Translations under genes and position numbers: made by a program | The notes under the pieces: generated by a model | Database searches by the model: none | What the model was told of the DNA's origin: nothing | The model's input: the letters and a program-made list of their open reading frames with translations, nothing else | Shown: piece after piece, positions 24,798 to 35,910 of the stretch | Layout: every line of letters begins with the position of its first letter | Position numbering within the stretch: the first letter of the stretch is position 1 | Assembly (NCBI RefSeq): GCF_949987535.1 | Contig: NC_080067.1 | Span: forward strand, 7,316,001 to 7,380,000 | Source: Balaenoptera acutorostrata | Lineage: Eukaryota; Chordata; Mammalia; Artiodactyla; Balaenopteridae | Direction of reading: 5' to 3' | DNA: 64,000 bases

Positions 24798-24930
24798 GGA
24801 CTTCCCTGGCGGTCCAGTGGTTAAGACTCTGCGCTTCCACTGCAGGGGGCTGGAGTGGGTTGGATCTCTGGTCAGAGGACGAAGATCCCACATGCTTCGC
24901 AGCACGGTCACAAAAAAAAAAAAAAAAGAA
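24798..24930 (+). mobile_element. CHR-1-type SINE in the ERV leader/gag
   Basis: tRNA-derived head 'ggacttccctggcggtcc...gcgcttccactgcagggggc' and 'gaagatcccacatgcttcgc', with a 15-base A tail. Flanking 'accatcctacag' occurs before the head (24,787-24,798) and again after the tail (24,943-24,954), consistent with a target duplication. Confidence 0.85.
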
Positions 24931-24937
24931 AATACCA

Positions 24938-25919
24938 TCCTACAGTTATAAAATACCATCCTCTTTTGCAAAAGGCAGGGAAAATGGACAGAAGTTCCTT
25001 ATGTTCAGGCTCTTATGGCACTAAGAAAGAACCCAGAGCTATGCAGGTCCTATGTTAGGGAAACTTGCTGGCTGGGACTCATTCAGGCTCCACAAATGTC
25101 CTCTCTAGTGGCATCCCTGGAGGAACCCAAGCCCCATCTTCAGCCTCTCCGCCTTCCATACCAGAAGTGCAGCCAGAGCTTCTTTGCCCCCTTCAGGAAG
25201 TAGTAGGTGGGCCTCAGGCCAAAGTCCACACCCCTTGTTCTTTGTCTAACCTCAACCACTGCTGCACTTGCTTAGACAGTTTCTCAGAGGACCCTAGCCG
25301 GTTCACCGAAGAATTCCAGGGACTGACTCTCTCCTTTGACCTTACCTGGAAGGACCTAAATATTCTTCTTTCCCACTGCTGCACCACTGAGGAAAAGACG
25401 CTTATTTGGCTCAAACATATGCTGATGGAATTACACATTGCCCAACCTCATCAATACCCTGTGGGCCTTACCCCAGTGCCTCTAATGGATCCCAGCTGGG
25501 AATAACGGCCAGGCCAACCTGGTATCACTGGTAGGGATCACATGATCCTTTGGCTCATTGAAGGGATGAAATGATGCATAGTTAAACCTGTTAACTATAA
25601 TAAGGTTAAAGAGATCACCCAAGGCCAAAATGAAAATCCAGCCCTATTCAGGCCCAAATGCCCTCAGAAAGTATATGAATGTAGACCTAAACATTTTAGA
25701 GGGACACACTGTATTTGTAACTCACTTCATTAACCAGTCTGCCCCTGACATCACCGGAAGCTTCAAAAGCTTGTCATGGGACCCCAAGACCCCCTCAACC
25801 TTCTTACTGATACGGTCTTTAACAATAGACACCAGGCTGAAGAGGAAAGGAAGGAACAACGTGACTTAAGAAAGCAAAGATGGAAAGCCAGGCTTCTGGC
25901 AGCCATCATGACAAGACCT
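24938..25919 (+). pseudogene. ERV gag remnant (matrix end, p12-like, capsid)
   Basis: Gag is the structural polyprotein that forms the particle under the membrane. A proline-rich segment at about 25,080-25,200 precedes capsid. An open stretch at 25,065-25,500 carries the capsid N-domain and a region like the class I major homology region (FTEEFQGLTLSFDLTW, about 25,298-25,345). Stops occur at 25,058, 25,503 and beyond, with frameshifts. From about 25,770 a highly charged glu/arg/lys stretch (25,825-25,915) matches the end of gammaretroviral capsid. The L1 at 25,934 interrupts it there. Confidence 0.78.
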
Positions 25920-25933
25920 AAAACACCTCCTGG
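25920..25933. repeat. L1 target-site duplication, left copy
   Basis: aaaacacctcctgg, identical to 33254-33267. The two copies fix the L1 ends to the base. Confidence 0.93.
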
Positions 25934-27822
25934 GAGGAGCTTCAAGAGGCGGAAGAGTAAGACGCGGAGATCACCTTCCTCCCCACAAATACATCAGAAA
26001 TACATCTACATGTGGAACAGCTCCTACAGAACACCTACTGAACACTGGCAGAAGACCTCAGACCTCCCAAAAGGTAAGAAACTCCCCACGTATTTGAGTA
26101 GGGCAAAAGAAAAAAGAAATAACAGAGACAAAAGAATAGGGACGGGACCTGCACCAGTGGGAGGGAGCTGTGAAGGAGGAAAGGTTTCCACACACTAGGA
26201 AGCCCCTTCGCGGGCGGAGACTGCGGGTGGCGGAGGGGGGAAGCTTCGGATCCACGGAGGAGAGCGCAGCCACAGGGGTGCAGAGGGCAAAGCGGAGAGA
26301 TTCCCGCACAGAGGATCAGTGCCGACCAGCACCCACCAGCCCGAGAGGCTTGTCTGCTCCCTCGCCGGGGCGGGCGGGGGCTGGGAGCTGAGGCTCGGGC
26401 TTCGGTCGGATCACAGGGAGAGGACAGGGGTTGGCGATGTGAACACAGCCTGAAGGGGACCAGTGTGCCACAGCTAGCTGGGAGGGAGTCTGGGAAAAGA
26501 TCTGGAGCCGCTGAACAGGCAAGAGAGTTTTTCTTGCCTCTTTGTTTCCTGGTGCATGAGGAGAGGGGATTAAGAGCGCCACTTAAAGGAGCTCCAGAGA
26601 CGGGCACGAGCCACGGCTATCAGTGCAGACACCAGAGACGGGCATGAGACGCTAAGGCTGCTGCTGCCGCCACCAAGAAGCCTGTGTGCGAGCACAGGTC
26701 ACTATCCACACCTCCCCTCCCGGGAGCCTGTGCAGCCCGCCACTGCCAGGGTCCCGTGATCCAGGGACAACTTCACTGGGAGAACACACGGCGTGCCTCA
26801 GGCTGCTGCAACGTCATGAACCCCGGGAGCTGTGCGAACACAGAAGAGAAAGGGAAATCTCTCCCAGCAGCTTCAGGAGCAGCGGATTAAATCTCCACAA
26901 TCAACTTGATGTACCTGCATCTGTGGAATACCTGAATAGACAACAAATCATCCCAAATTGAGGAGGTGGACTTTGGGAACAATGATATACATATATTTTT
27001 CCCTTTTTCTCTTTTTGTGAATGTGTATGTGTATGCTTCTGTGTGTAATTTTGTCTGTATAACTTTGCTGTTACCATTTGTCCTAGGGTTCTGTCTGTCC
27101 GTTTGGTTTTTTGTTTGTTTGTTTGTTTAGTATGGTTTTTAGCGCTTGTTATCATTGGTGGATTTCTTATACAGTTTGGTTGCTCTCTTCTTTCTTTCTT
27201 TTTTTTTATTACTTTAAAAAAACTTTTTTTAATAATTATTTTTTTATTTTAATAACTTTTTAATTTAATTTTATTTTATCTTCTTTCTTTCTTGCTTTAT
27301 ATTTTTTTCTCCCTTTTATTCTGAGCCGTGTGGAGGACAGGCTCTTGGTGCTCCAGCCAGGCATCAGGGTTGTGCCTCTGAGGTGGCAGAGCCAACTTCA
27401 GACACTGGTCCACAAGAGACCTCCCAGCTCCACGTAATACCAAACGGCGAAAATCTCCCAGAGATCTCCATCTCAATGCCAAGACCCAGCTCCACTCAAT
27501 GACCAGCAAGCTACAGTGCTGGACACCCTATGCCAAACAACTAGCAAGACAGGAACACAACCCCACCCATTAGCAGAGAGGCTGCCTAAAATCATAATAA
27601 GGCAACTGACACCCCAAAACGCACCACCAGACATGGACCTTCCCACCAGAAAGACAACATCCAGCCTCATTCACCAGAACACAGGTACTAGTCCCCTCCA
27701 CTAGGAAGCCTACACAACCCACTGAACCAACTTTAGCCACTGTGGACAGACACCAAAAACAACGGGAACTACGAACCTGCAGCCTGTGAAAAGGAGACCC
27801 CAAACACAGTACGATAAGCAAA
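25934..27822 (+). promoter_or_regulatory. L1 5' UTR / internal promoter region
   Basis: GC- and CpG-rich from about 26,180 to 26,880, then a T-rich stretch at 27,180-27,310. In L1s this region drives sense transcription from base 1. CpG-rich open frames on both strands here (such as 26,607-26,035 minus) are by-products of composition, not genes. Confidence 0.7.
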
Positions 27823-29023
27823 ATGAGAAGACAGAAAAACGCACAGCAGATGAAGGAGCAAGATAAAAACATACCAGACCTAACAACTGAAGAGGAAATA
27901 GGCAGTCTACCTGAAAAAGAATTCAGAAAAATGATAGTAAAGATGATCCAAAATCTTGGAAATAGAGTAGACAAAATGCAAGAAACATTTAACAAGGACC
28001 TAGAAGAACTAAAGAGGAAACAAGCAACGATGAACAACACAATAAATGAAATTAAAAATACTCTAGAAGGGATCAATAGCAGAATAACTGAGGCAGAAGA
28101 ATGGATAAGTGACCTGGAAGATAAAATATTGGAAATAACTACTGCAGAGCAGAATAAAGAAAAAATGAAAAGAACTGAGGACAGTCTCAGAGACCTCTGG
28201 GACAACATTAAACACACCAACATTAGAATTATAGGGGTCCCAGAAGAAGAAGAGAAAAAGAAAGGGACTGAGAAAATATTTGAAGAGATGATAGTGGAAA
28301 ACTTCCCTAATAGGGGAAAGGAAATAGTTAATCAAGTCCGGGAAGCACAGAGAGTCCCTTACAGGAAAAATTCAAGGAGAAACATGCCAAGACACATATT
28401 AATCAAACTATCAAAAATTAATTACAGGGCTTCCCTGGTGGCGCAGTGGTTAAGAATCAGCCTGCCAATGCAGGGGACATGAGTTCGAGCCCTGGTCTGG
28501 GAAGATCCCACATGCCGTGGAGCAACTAAGCCCATGAGCCACAACTACTGAGCCTGCGTGCCTGGAGTCTGTGCTCTGCAACGGGAGATGCCGCAAGAAT
28601 GAGAGGCACACACACCGCGATGAAGAGTGTATCCCACTCGCCGCAACTGTAGAAAGCCCTCGCACAAAAATGAAGACCCAACACAGCCAAAAATAACTTA
28701 ATTAATTAATTAATTTTTTTAAAAAAATTAATTACAAAGAAAAAAAATTAAAAGCAGCAAGGGAAAAACAACAAATAATATACAAGGGCATCCCCATAAG
28801 CTTAACAGCTGATCTTTCAGCAGAAACTCTGCAAGGCAGAAGGGAGTGCCAGGACACATTAAAAGTGATGAAGGGGGAAAACTTACAACCAAGGTTACTC
28901 TACCCAGCAAGGATCTCATTCAGATTTGACAGAGAAAATAAAATCTTTACAGACAAGCAAAAGCTAAGAGAATTCAACACCACCAAACCAACTTTACAAC
29001 AAATGCTAAAGGAACTTCTCTAG
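27823..29023 (+). pseudogene. L1 ORF1 (RNA-binding protein), interrupted by a SINE
   Basis: ORF1p is a trimeric nucleic-acid chaperone that coats L1 RNA. The ATG at 27,823 opens a clean frame to the SINE at 28,427. It has a long coiled coil with heptads (residues about 35-130) and an RRM starting near 'NIRIIGVPEEEE'. The SINE at 28,427-28,722 cuts the RRM/C-terminal junction. After it, an extra A in a run near 28,740 shifts the frame. The C-terminal domain is then readable from about 28,807 ('TADLSAETLQGRR') to the stop at 29,021-29,023. Without the SINE the length matches ORF1 of related L1s. Confidence 0.92.
28427..28722 (+). mobile_element. CHR-type SINE inside L1 ORF1
   Basis: Full-length tRNA-derived SINE with a TTAA-rich tail. 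The duplication aaaaattaattaca lies at 28413-28426 and 28723-28736. It is the youngest layer of this nest, since it interrupts an L1 that interrupts an ERV. Confidence 0.95.
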
Positions 29024-29081
29024 GCAGGAAACACAAGAGAAGGAAAAGAACTACAATAACAAACTCAAAACAATTAAGAAA

Positions 29082-32000
29082 ATGGTAATAGGAATGTACA
29101 TATCGATAATTACCTTAAATGTAAATGGATTAAATGCTCCAACCAAAAGACATAGACTGGCTGAATGGATACAAAAACAAGACCCATATATATGCTGCCT
29201 ACAAGACACCCACCTCAGACCTAGGGACACATACAGACTGAAAGTGAGGGGATGGAAAAAGATATTCCATGCAAATGGAAATCAAAGGAAAGCTGGAGTA
29301 GCAATTCTCATATCAGACAAAATAGACTTTAAAACAAAGACTATTACAAGAGACAAAGAAGGTCACTATATAATGATCAAGGGATCAATCCAAGAAGAAG
29401 ATATAACAACTATAAATAGCAACTGCACCCAACATAGGAGCACCTCAATACTTAAGGCAAATACTAACAGCCATAAATGGGGAAATCGACAGTAACACAA
29501 TCATAGTAGGCGACTTTAACACCCCACTTTCACCAATGGACAGATCATCCAAAATGAAAATAAATAAGGAAACAAAAGCTTTAAATGATACATTAAACAA
29601 GACGTACTTAATTGATATTTATAGGACATTCCATCCAAAAACAACAGAATACACTTTCTTCTCAAGTGCTCATGGAACATTCTCCAGGATCATATCATGG
29701 GTCACAAATAAAGCCTTGGTAAATTTAAGAAAATTGAAGTCGTATCAAGTATATTCTCCGACCACAACGTTATGAGACTAGATATCAATTACAGGAAAAA
29801 TCTGTAAAAAATACAAACACATGGAGGGTAAACAATACACTACATAATAACCAAGAGATCACTGAAGAAATCAAAGAGGAAATCAAAAAATACCTAGAAA
29901 CAAATGGCAATGAAAACATGATGACCCAAAACCTATGGGATGCAGCAAAAGCAGTTCTAAGAGGGAAGTTTATAGCAATACAATCCTACCTTAAGAAACA
30001 AGAAACGTCCCAAATAAACAACTTAACCTTACACCTAAAGCAGTTAGAGAAAGAAGAACAAAAAAAACCCCAAAGTTAGCAGAAGTAAAGAAATCATAAA
30101 GATCAGATCAGAAATAAATGAAAAAGAAATGAAGGAAATGATAGCAGAGATCCATAAAACTAAAAGCTGGTTCTTTGAGAAGATAAACAAAACTGATACA
30201 CCATTAGCCAGACTCACCAAGAAAAAAAGGGAGAAGACTCAAATCAATACAATTAGAAATGAAAAAGGAGAAGTGACAACTGACACTGCAGAAATACAAA
30301 GGATCATGAGAGATTACTACAAGCAACTATATGCGAGTAAAATGGACAACCTGGAAGAAATGGACAAATTCGTAGAAATGCACAACCTTCCAAGACTGAA
30401 CCAGGAAGAAATAGAAAATACGAACAGACCAATCACAAGCACTTAAATTGAAACTGTGATTTAAAATCTTCCAACAAACAAAAGCCCAGGACCAGATGGC
30501 TTCACAGGCGAATTCTACCAAACATTTAGAGAAGAGCTAGCACCTATCCTTCTCACACTCTTCCAAAGTAGAACAGAGGGAGGAACAATCCTCAACTCAT
30601 TGTATGAGGTCACCGTCACCCTGATACCAAAACCAGACAAGGATGTCACAAAGAAAGAAAACTACAGGCCAATATCACTGATGAACATAGAAGCAAAAAT
30701 CCTCAGGAAAACACTAGCAAACAGAATACAACAGCACATTAAAAGGATCATACAGCATGATAAAGTGGGGTTTATCCCAGGAATGCAAGGATTCTTCAAT
30801 ATACACAAATCAATCAATGTGATACACCATATTAACAAATTGAAGGAGGAAAACCATATGATATTCTCAATAGATGCAGAAACAGCTTTCAACAAAATTC
30901 AACACCGATTTATGATAAAAGCTCTCCAGAAAGTAGACATAGAGGGAACTTACCTCAACATAATAAAGGCCATATATGACAAACCCACAGCCAACATCGT
31001 CCTCAATGGTGAATAACTGAAACCATTTCCACTAAGATCAGGAACAAGGCAAGGTTGCCCACTCTCACCACTATTATTCAACATAGTTTTGGAAGTTTTA
31101 ACCACAGCCATCAGAGAAGAAAAAGAATTAAAAGGAATCCAAATTGGAAAAGGAGTAAAGCTGTCACTGTTCGCAAATGACATGATACTATACCTAGAGA
31201 ATCCTAAAGATACTACCAGAAAACTACTAGAGCTAATCAATGAATTTGGTAAAGTAGCAGGATACAAAATTAATGCACAGAAATCTCTTGCATTCCTATA
31301 CACTAATGATGAAAACTCTGAAAGTGAAATTAAGAAAACACTCCCATTTACCATTGCAACAAAAAGAATAAAATATCTAGGAATAAACCTACCTAAGCAG
31401 ACAAAAGACCTGTATGCAGAAAATTATGACACTGATGAAAGAAATTAAAGATGATACAAATAGATGGAGAGATATACCGTGTTCTTGGATTGGAAGAATC
31501 AACATTGTGAAAATGGCTTTAGTACCCAAAGCAATCTACAGATTGAATGCAATCCCTATCAAACTACCACTGGCATTTTTCACAGAACTAGAACAAAAAA
31601 TTTCACAATTTGTATGGAAACCCAAAGACCCTGAATAGCCAAAGCAATCTTGAGAAAGAAAAACAGAGCTGGAGGAATCAGGCTCCCTGACCTCAGGCTA
31701 TACTACAAAGCTACAGTAATCAAGACAGTATGGTACTGGCACAAAGACAGAAATATAGATCAATGGAACAGGATAGAAAGCCCAGAGATAAACCCACACA
31801 CATATGGTCACCTTATCTTTGATAAAGGAGGCAAGAATATACAGTGGAGAAAAGACAGCCTCTTCAATAAGTGGTGCTGGGAAAACTGGACAGCTACATG
31901 TAAAGAATGAAATTAGAACAATCCCTAACACCATACACAAAAATAAACTCAAAATGGATTAAAGATCTAAATGTAAGGCCAGACACTATCAAACTCTTAG

Positions 32001-32890
32001 AGGAAAACATAGGCAGAACCCTCTATGACATAAATCACAGCAAGATCCTTTTTGACCCACCTCCTAGAGGAATGGAAATAAAAACAAAAATAAACAAATG
32101 AGACCTAATGAAACTTAAAAGCTTTTGCACAGCAAAGGAAATCATAAACATGACCAAAAGACAACCCTCAGAATGGGAGGAAATATTTGCAAATGATGCA
32201 ACTGACAAAGGATTAATCTCCAAGATTTACAAGCAGTTCATGCAGCTCAATAACAAAAAAACAAACAACCCAATCCAAAAACGGGCAGAAGACCTAAATA
32301 GACATTTCTCCAAAGAAGATATACAGATTGCCAACAAACACATGAAAGAATGCTCAACATCATTAATCATTAGAGAAATGCAAATCAAAACTACAATGAG
32401 ATATCATCTCACACCACTCAGAATGACCATCATCAAAAAATCTACAAACAGTAAATGCTGGAGAGGGTGTGGAGAAAAGGGAACCCTCTTGCACTGTTGG
32501 TGGGAATGTAAATTGATACAGCCACTATGGAGAACAGTATGAAGATTCCTTAAAAAACTAAAAATAGTACTACCATGTGACCCAGCAATCCCACTACTGG
32601 GCATATACCCTGAGAAAACCATAATTCAAAAAGAGTCATGTACCACAATGTTCATTGCAGCTCTATTTACCATAGCCAGGACATGGAAGCAATCTAAGTG
32701 TCCATCAACAGACGAATGGATAAATAATATGTGACACATATATACAATGGAATATTATTCAACCATAAAAAGAAACGAAACTGAGTTATTTGTAGTGAGG
32801 TGGATGGACCTAGAGTCTGTCACACAGAGTGAAGTAAGTCAGAAAGAGAAAAACAAATATTGTATGCTAACACTTATATATGGAATCTAA
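29082..32890 (+). pseudogene. L1 ORF2 (endonuclease/reverse transcriptase), inactivated
   Basis: ORF2p nicks DNA and reverse-transcribes L1 RNA at the nick. The endonuclease starts at 29,082 with 'ITLNVNGLNAP'. The catalytic Glu of the 'CLQET' motif is Asp here (CLQDTHL, about 29,198-29,218). A frameshift occurs near 29,420, and the 'VGDFNTPLSP' block follows at about 29,505. RT runs from about 30,600; motif A reads 'SIDAETAF', and the catalytic 'FADD' box is 'FAND' (31,171-31,182). Stops interrupt at 30,444, 31,014, 31,446 and 31,636. The C-terminal Cys-rich segment '[14 protein letters not shown]' lies at about 32,457-32,498, and the final gly-ile-stop at 32,882-32,890. Clearly dead. Confidence 0.93.
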
Positions 32891-33253
32891 AAAAAAGAAA
32901 AAAATTGTCATGAAGAACCTGGGGCAAGACGGGAAAAAAGACGCAGACCTACTAAAGAATGGACTTGAGGATACGGGGAGGGGGAAGGGTAAGCTGGGAC
33001 AAAGTGAGAGAGTGACATGGACATATATACACTTCCATATGTAAAATAGAGAGCTAGTGGAAAGTAGCCACATAGCACAGGGAGATCAACTCGATGCTTT
33101 GTGACCACCTAGAGGGGTGGCATAAGGAGGGAGACACAAGAGGGAAGAGATATGGGGATATATATATATATGTATAACAGATTCACTTTGTTATAAAGCA
33201 GAAACTAACACACCATTGTAAAGCAATTATACTCCAATAAAGATGTTTAAAAA

Positions 33254-33267
33254 AAAACACCTCCTGG
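33254..33267. repeat. L1 target-site duplication, right copy
   Basis: Perfect copy of 25920-25933, directly after the A-rich tail. ERV gag resumes here. Confidence 0.93.
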
Positions 33268-34061
33268 TCACCCCAAAAGTACACCCTGAAGACCCCCGCC
33301 AGGAAAGGGAGCCTGTTTTAGCTGTGAGAGCCCCAAACACTGGAGCAAGGAATGCTCAGGAAGCAGGTCCCAACCTGTTAGGGAAACCACTGACTGAAAC
33401 CGACCACCCTGGCCAGGCACCACAGTAATCATCTGCATGAGTTATTTTACGACAGGAAATCCTGGTAAAGAACACATAACTAACAAGCCACCACCAACCG
33501 GAAGAATTCGGCAAAGGTCAAAAGGAGAGAGGAGACCCCAGTCCATAAGTCCATATGTCCTACCAACCTACCAGAATCCTCCTTGCTGGAATCCATCTTG
33601 GCTGAGCAATGCACACGCCACCAGGAAGGACCCTGAGTCTGAATGATTGGCCAGAGACAACCTGGAAACTAACCCCATCACCATAAAACCTGAGACTGTG
33701 AGCCACGTGGCAGAGCAGTTCTCCTGCGTTCCCTTACCCTACTGCTCTCTGCTTGGGCGCCCCTTCCCAATAACATCTCCTGCTTTGTCAGCACATGTGT
33801 CTCCTCAGACAATTCATTTCCGAGTGTTAGACAAGAGCCCACTCTCGGGCCCTGGAAGGGTCCCCCTTCCTGCAACAAGCCTACACCCAAGACGCCATGC
33901 CCACTCTGCAAGAAGATGGGCCACTGAAGGAGGGAATGCCCCCAGCTCCGAAGGGATTGAGGAAGCTCCCCGACGCCAGTCATGGCAATGGTTGACTGGG
34001 GGACCTGAGACGTCCCAAGGCTCACGAGAAGACAGTCATCATCACACTGGAGGAACCACGG
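33268..34061 (+). pseudogene. ERV gag nucleocapsid remnant with two zinc knuckles, split by an LTR
   Basis: Nucleocapsid packages viral RNA through CCHC zinc knuckles. One complete CX2CX4HX4C knuckle lies at 33,314-33,355 (starts CFSC, ends KEC). A second lies at 33,898-33,939 (starts CPLC, ends REC), with its tryptophan codon turned into TGA at 33,925-33,927. A solo LTR (33,375-33,877) separates them. Removing the LTR with one target-site copy would put both knuckles in the same frame a dozen or so residues apart, the arrangement of two-knuckle class I ERVs. Confidence 0.8.
33375..33877 (+). mobile_element. Solo LTR inserted in ERV gag
   Basis: 503 bp from TGTTAGGG to TGCAACA, with a degenerate polyadenylation signal (AATAAC, 33769-33774) near the R region. 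Flanking 4-mers are aacc (33371-33374) and agcc (33878-33881), one mismatch, consistent with a 4 bp class I duplication. It belongs to a different LTR family from the host provirus at 23,190/35,911. Confidence 0.75.
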
Positions 34062-34500
34062 GTGACCATTGACATGGCAGGTAAACTTGTCCAGTTTCTA
34101 GTGGACATGGGAGCCACTTACTCTGTCCTGACTTCTCACGCTGGGCCCCTTGCCCCTGAAACCTCTATTGTTGAGGTAGAAGGAAAACGAAAGCTAAAAC
34201 ATTTCACCACCCCTCTAACCTGCACCTGGGGAAAGACACTTATAACTCATGAGTTTCTTGTCGTGCCTAATGCCCCAGCCCATTATTGGAAAGGGATTTT
34301 CTCCCAGCCTTGGGGGGCAACTCTTACTCTCCCTGAAAACCAAAACCAAGGAATATTTTTGTCTGCTCTATGTATTATACAGGACACAAAATATTCCCCC
34401 AGAAATTAAAAATAACTTATAGATCCACAGGTCTGGGATCAGGGAATCCCAGGAAAACAAAGTTTGTCACTCCTATAAAAATCACTTAAAGGAGACTAAT
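34062..34500 (+). pseudogene. ERV protease and start of reverse transcriptase
   Basis: The retroviral aspartic protease matures gag-pol as a dimer. Open from 34,062 to 34,409. The active-site segment reads LVDMGATYSVLT (about 34,098-34,133); the usual Thr/Ser of the D-T/S-G triad is Met. The downstream 'VVPNAPAHYWKGI' region is also recognisable. After the stop, 'DPQVWDQGIPGK' (near 34,420-34,455) is the beginning of RT, followed by broken sequence. The rest of RT, RNase H and integrase is absent, so a large deletion joins this to the env remnant. Confidence 0.8.
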
Positions 34501-34662
34501 AACCTCCCTTCCAGGTATCAATACCCTCTATTTCCAGTAAACTCTCTATTTCTCTGCTCTTTTGCTTCTCGTGAAGTCACGTCTCCTTTAACCACACCCA
34601 TCCTAAGGGTCCTCCTTGTTGTTCACATCAGCACAGCTCCAGTTGACAAACATCCACTATGC

Positions 34663-34955
34663 CAGGGGTCCCCAACAGCAGAAGGTGAGCAGCGGACGAA
34701 CGAGCGAAGCTTCATCTGTATTTACAGCCGCTCCCCATCGCTCACAGTACCGCCTGAGCTCCGCCTCCTGTCAGCATTATGGTGAGTTCTATAATTATTT
34801 CATTATATTTTACAATGTAATAATAATAGAAATAAAATGCACATTAAATGTAATGTGCTTGAATCATCCCCAAACCATTCCCCCACCCCCCAGTCTGTGA
34901 AAAAATTATCTTCCACGAAACTGGTCCCTGGTGGCAAAAAAGTTGGGGACCGCTG
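34663..34955. mobile_element. hAT-like non-autonomous DNA transposon in the ERV
   Basis: Terminal inverted repeats CAGGGGTCCCCAAC and GTTGGGGACCGCTG (one mismatch) bound 293 bp. The 8-mers outside (cactatgc / ctctgtcc) match at 5 of 8 positions, compatible with a decayed hAT target duplication. No transposase frame. Family recognised by its ends; exact name not assigned. Confidence 0.7.
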
Positions 34956-34963
34956 CTCTGTCC

Positions 34964-35880
34964 AACTCCATGAATGCCGTTGCTAAAGTTACTACCTCAT
35001 CTGACTGTTGGATCTGCCCCGGCAACCACACCTCCCCAGAGGACCTACGTCTTTTAGGACTCCCCGCCTCCTTGGGCGACCTGATGCGCTAACAGCAAAA
35101 TATGCTGTGTTCTCATTTACCACCCAGTAAGGAAGGAAGGACTAGGGCAGGAACCAACTGGGGGCCAAATTCTCTGGAACAGACACCTGCCTCCAAATCA
35201 GAGGAAAGGGTATTTCAGCTTTTAGGCAAAGCTAGCCTCTGTTTTTCTGGTATTAGCATCCAGAGACAAAAATTAAGATGGCTTAATGAAACATACTACA
35301 CTCACACTCTAATTTTTAGTAATCACAGGTGGGTGACAGACACCAACTAGACTGCCAATATCCAACATGTGGGGGATGTCACTATCTGGTGGAAGAACCT
35401 AGTGACTGGAATAAACAAAACTAAAGCTCACAATAAACACATGATAATGGTTAACAATACACAAGAGAAAGCCAACACAGGGAGTATACAATATTCCAAA
35501 CTAATGTTTAATATAACTAATAACTATATTCAGATGTACTCCAATTTCTCCCTGTTACAGCTGCTGTATCAAAACTTGAGGTGCCAAGGGAGAAAAAAAA
35601 ACCACCACAGCTTCAAAAATCTCCAACGTTAAATGACGATGAGTCAGGATTTCAACACATCCCACCTGAAGATGGGGACCATCAACACCCACTGGACAAG
35701 GTTGCTGCTTCCTTCTACTCCCCACTAACCATCTCCACCACTATAAACAACCCCGAGAACCCCTCTCTCTGAGAGAAAAGCAAAGAGATCTGGACCCTCA
35801 GGTAAGGAAAATGCCCATGCTCAGCTGGAAGCAGTTACAGAAGAGGGACTATTGACCCTTGACCCTTAAAAGATTTTAAG
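34964..35880 (+). pseudogene. ERV env remnant
   Basis: Env is the surface/transmembrane glycoprotein precursor. The frame 34,964-35,092 contains a CWIC motif (35,005-35,016) typical of gammaretroviral surface subunits. Further broken frames follow at 35,102-35,632, with several N-x-S/T sites. I cannot find the transmembrane subunit (fusion peptide, CX6CC), so most of env is lost or unrecognisable. Non-functional. Confidence 0.6.
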
Positions 35881-35893
35881 GGTCCAGACTCCT

Positions 35894-35910
35894 TGGGGGA
35901 GGGGGGGGAA
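35894..35910 (+). promoter_or_regulatory. ERV polypurine tract
   Basis: A 17-base almost pure G/A run ending exactly before the TG of the 3' LTR, where plus-strand DNA synthesis is primed in retroviruses. Confidence 0.85.

Larger units (their letters stand above)
25934..33253 (+). mobile_element. Near full-length L1 (LINE-1), inserted in ERV gag
   Basis: About 7.3 kb including a SINE. Order: 5' UTR with GC-rich promoter region (25,934-27,822), ORF1 (27,823-29,023), ORF2 (29,082-32,890), 3' UTR with a G-rich tract near 32,975, and an A-rich tail. The 14 bp duplication aaaacacctcctgg is perfect. The 5' end begins with the 'gaggagctt...ggaagagtaagacgcggagatcacc' start of cetartiodactyl L1s, so the copy is complete at its 5' end. 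Multiple frameshifts, stops and catalytic changes make it immobile. Confidence 0.95.

Noticed and set aside
24414..24824. Overlapping GC-rich frames on both strands (up to 136 codons)
   Set aside because: They lie in the ERV leader, where high GC removes stop codons. None matches a gag domain.
26035..26607. 190-codon minus-strand open frame
   Set aside because: Antisense of the CpG-rich L1 5' UTR; composition explains it.
27570..28223. 217-codon minus-strand open frame, serine/phenylalanine-rich
   Set aside because: Exact antisense shadow of L1 ORF1; its apparent hydrophobicity comes from the complement of Lys/Glu codons.
33375..33877. Alternative LTR start at 33,314 with flanks agcc/agcc
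   Set aside because: The flanks match perfectly, but that start would make the clear CCHC knuckle part of an LTR. The 33,375 start gives a TGTTAGGG end and restores the gag frame.
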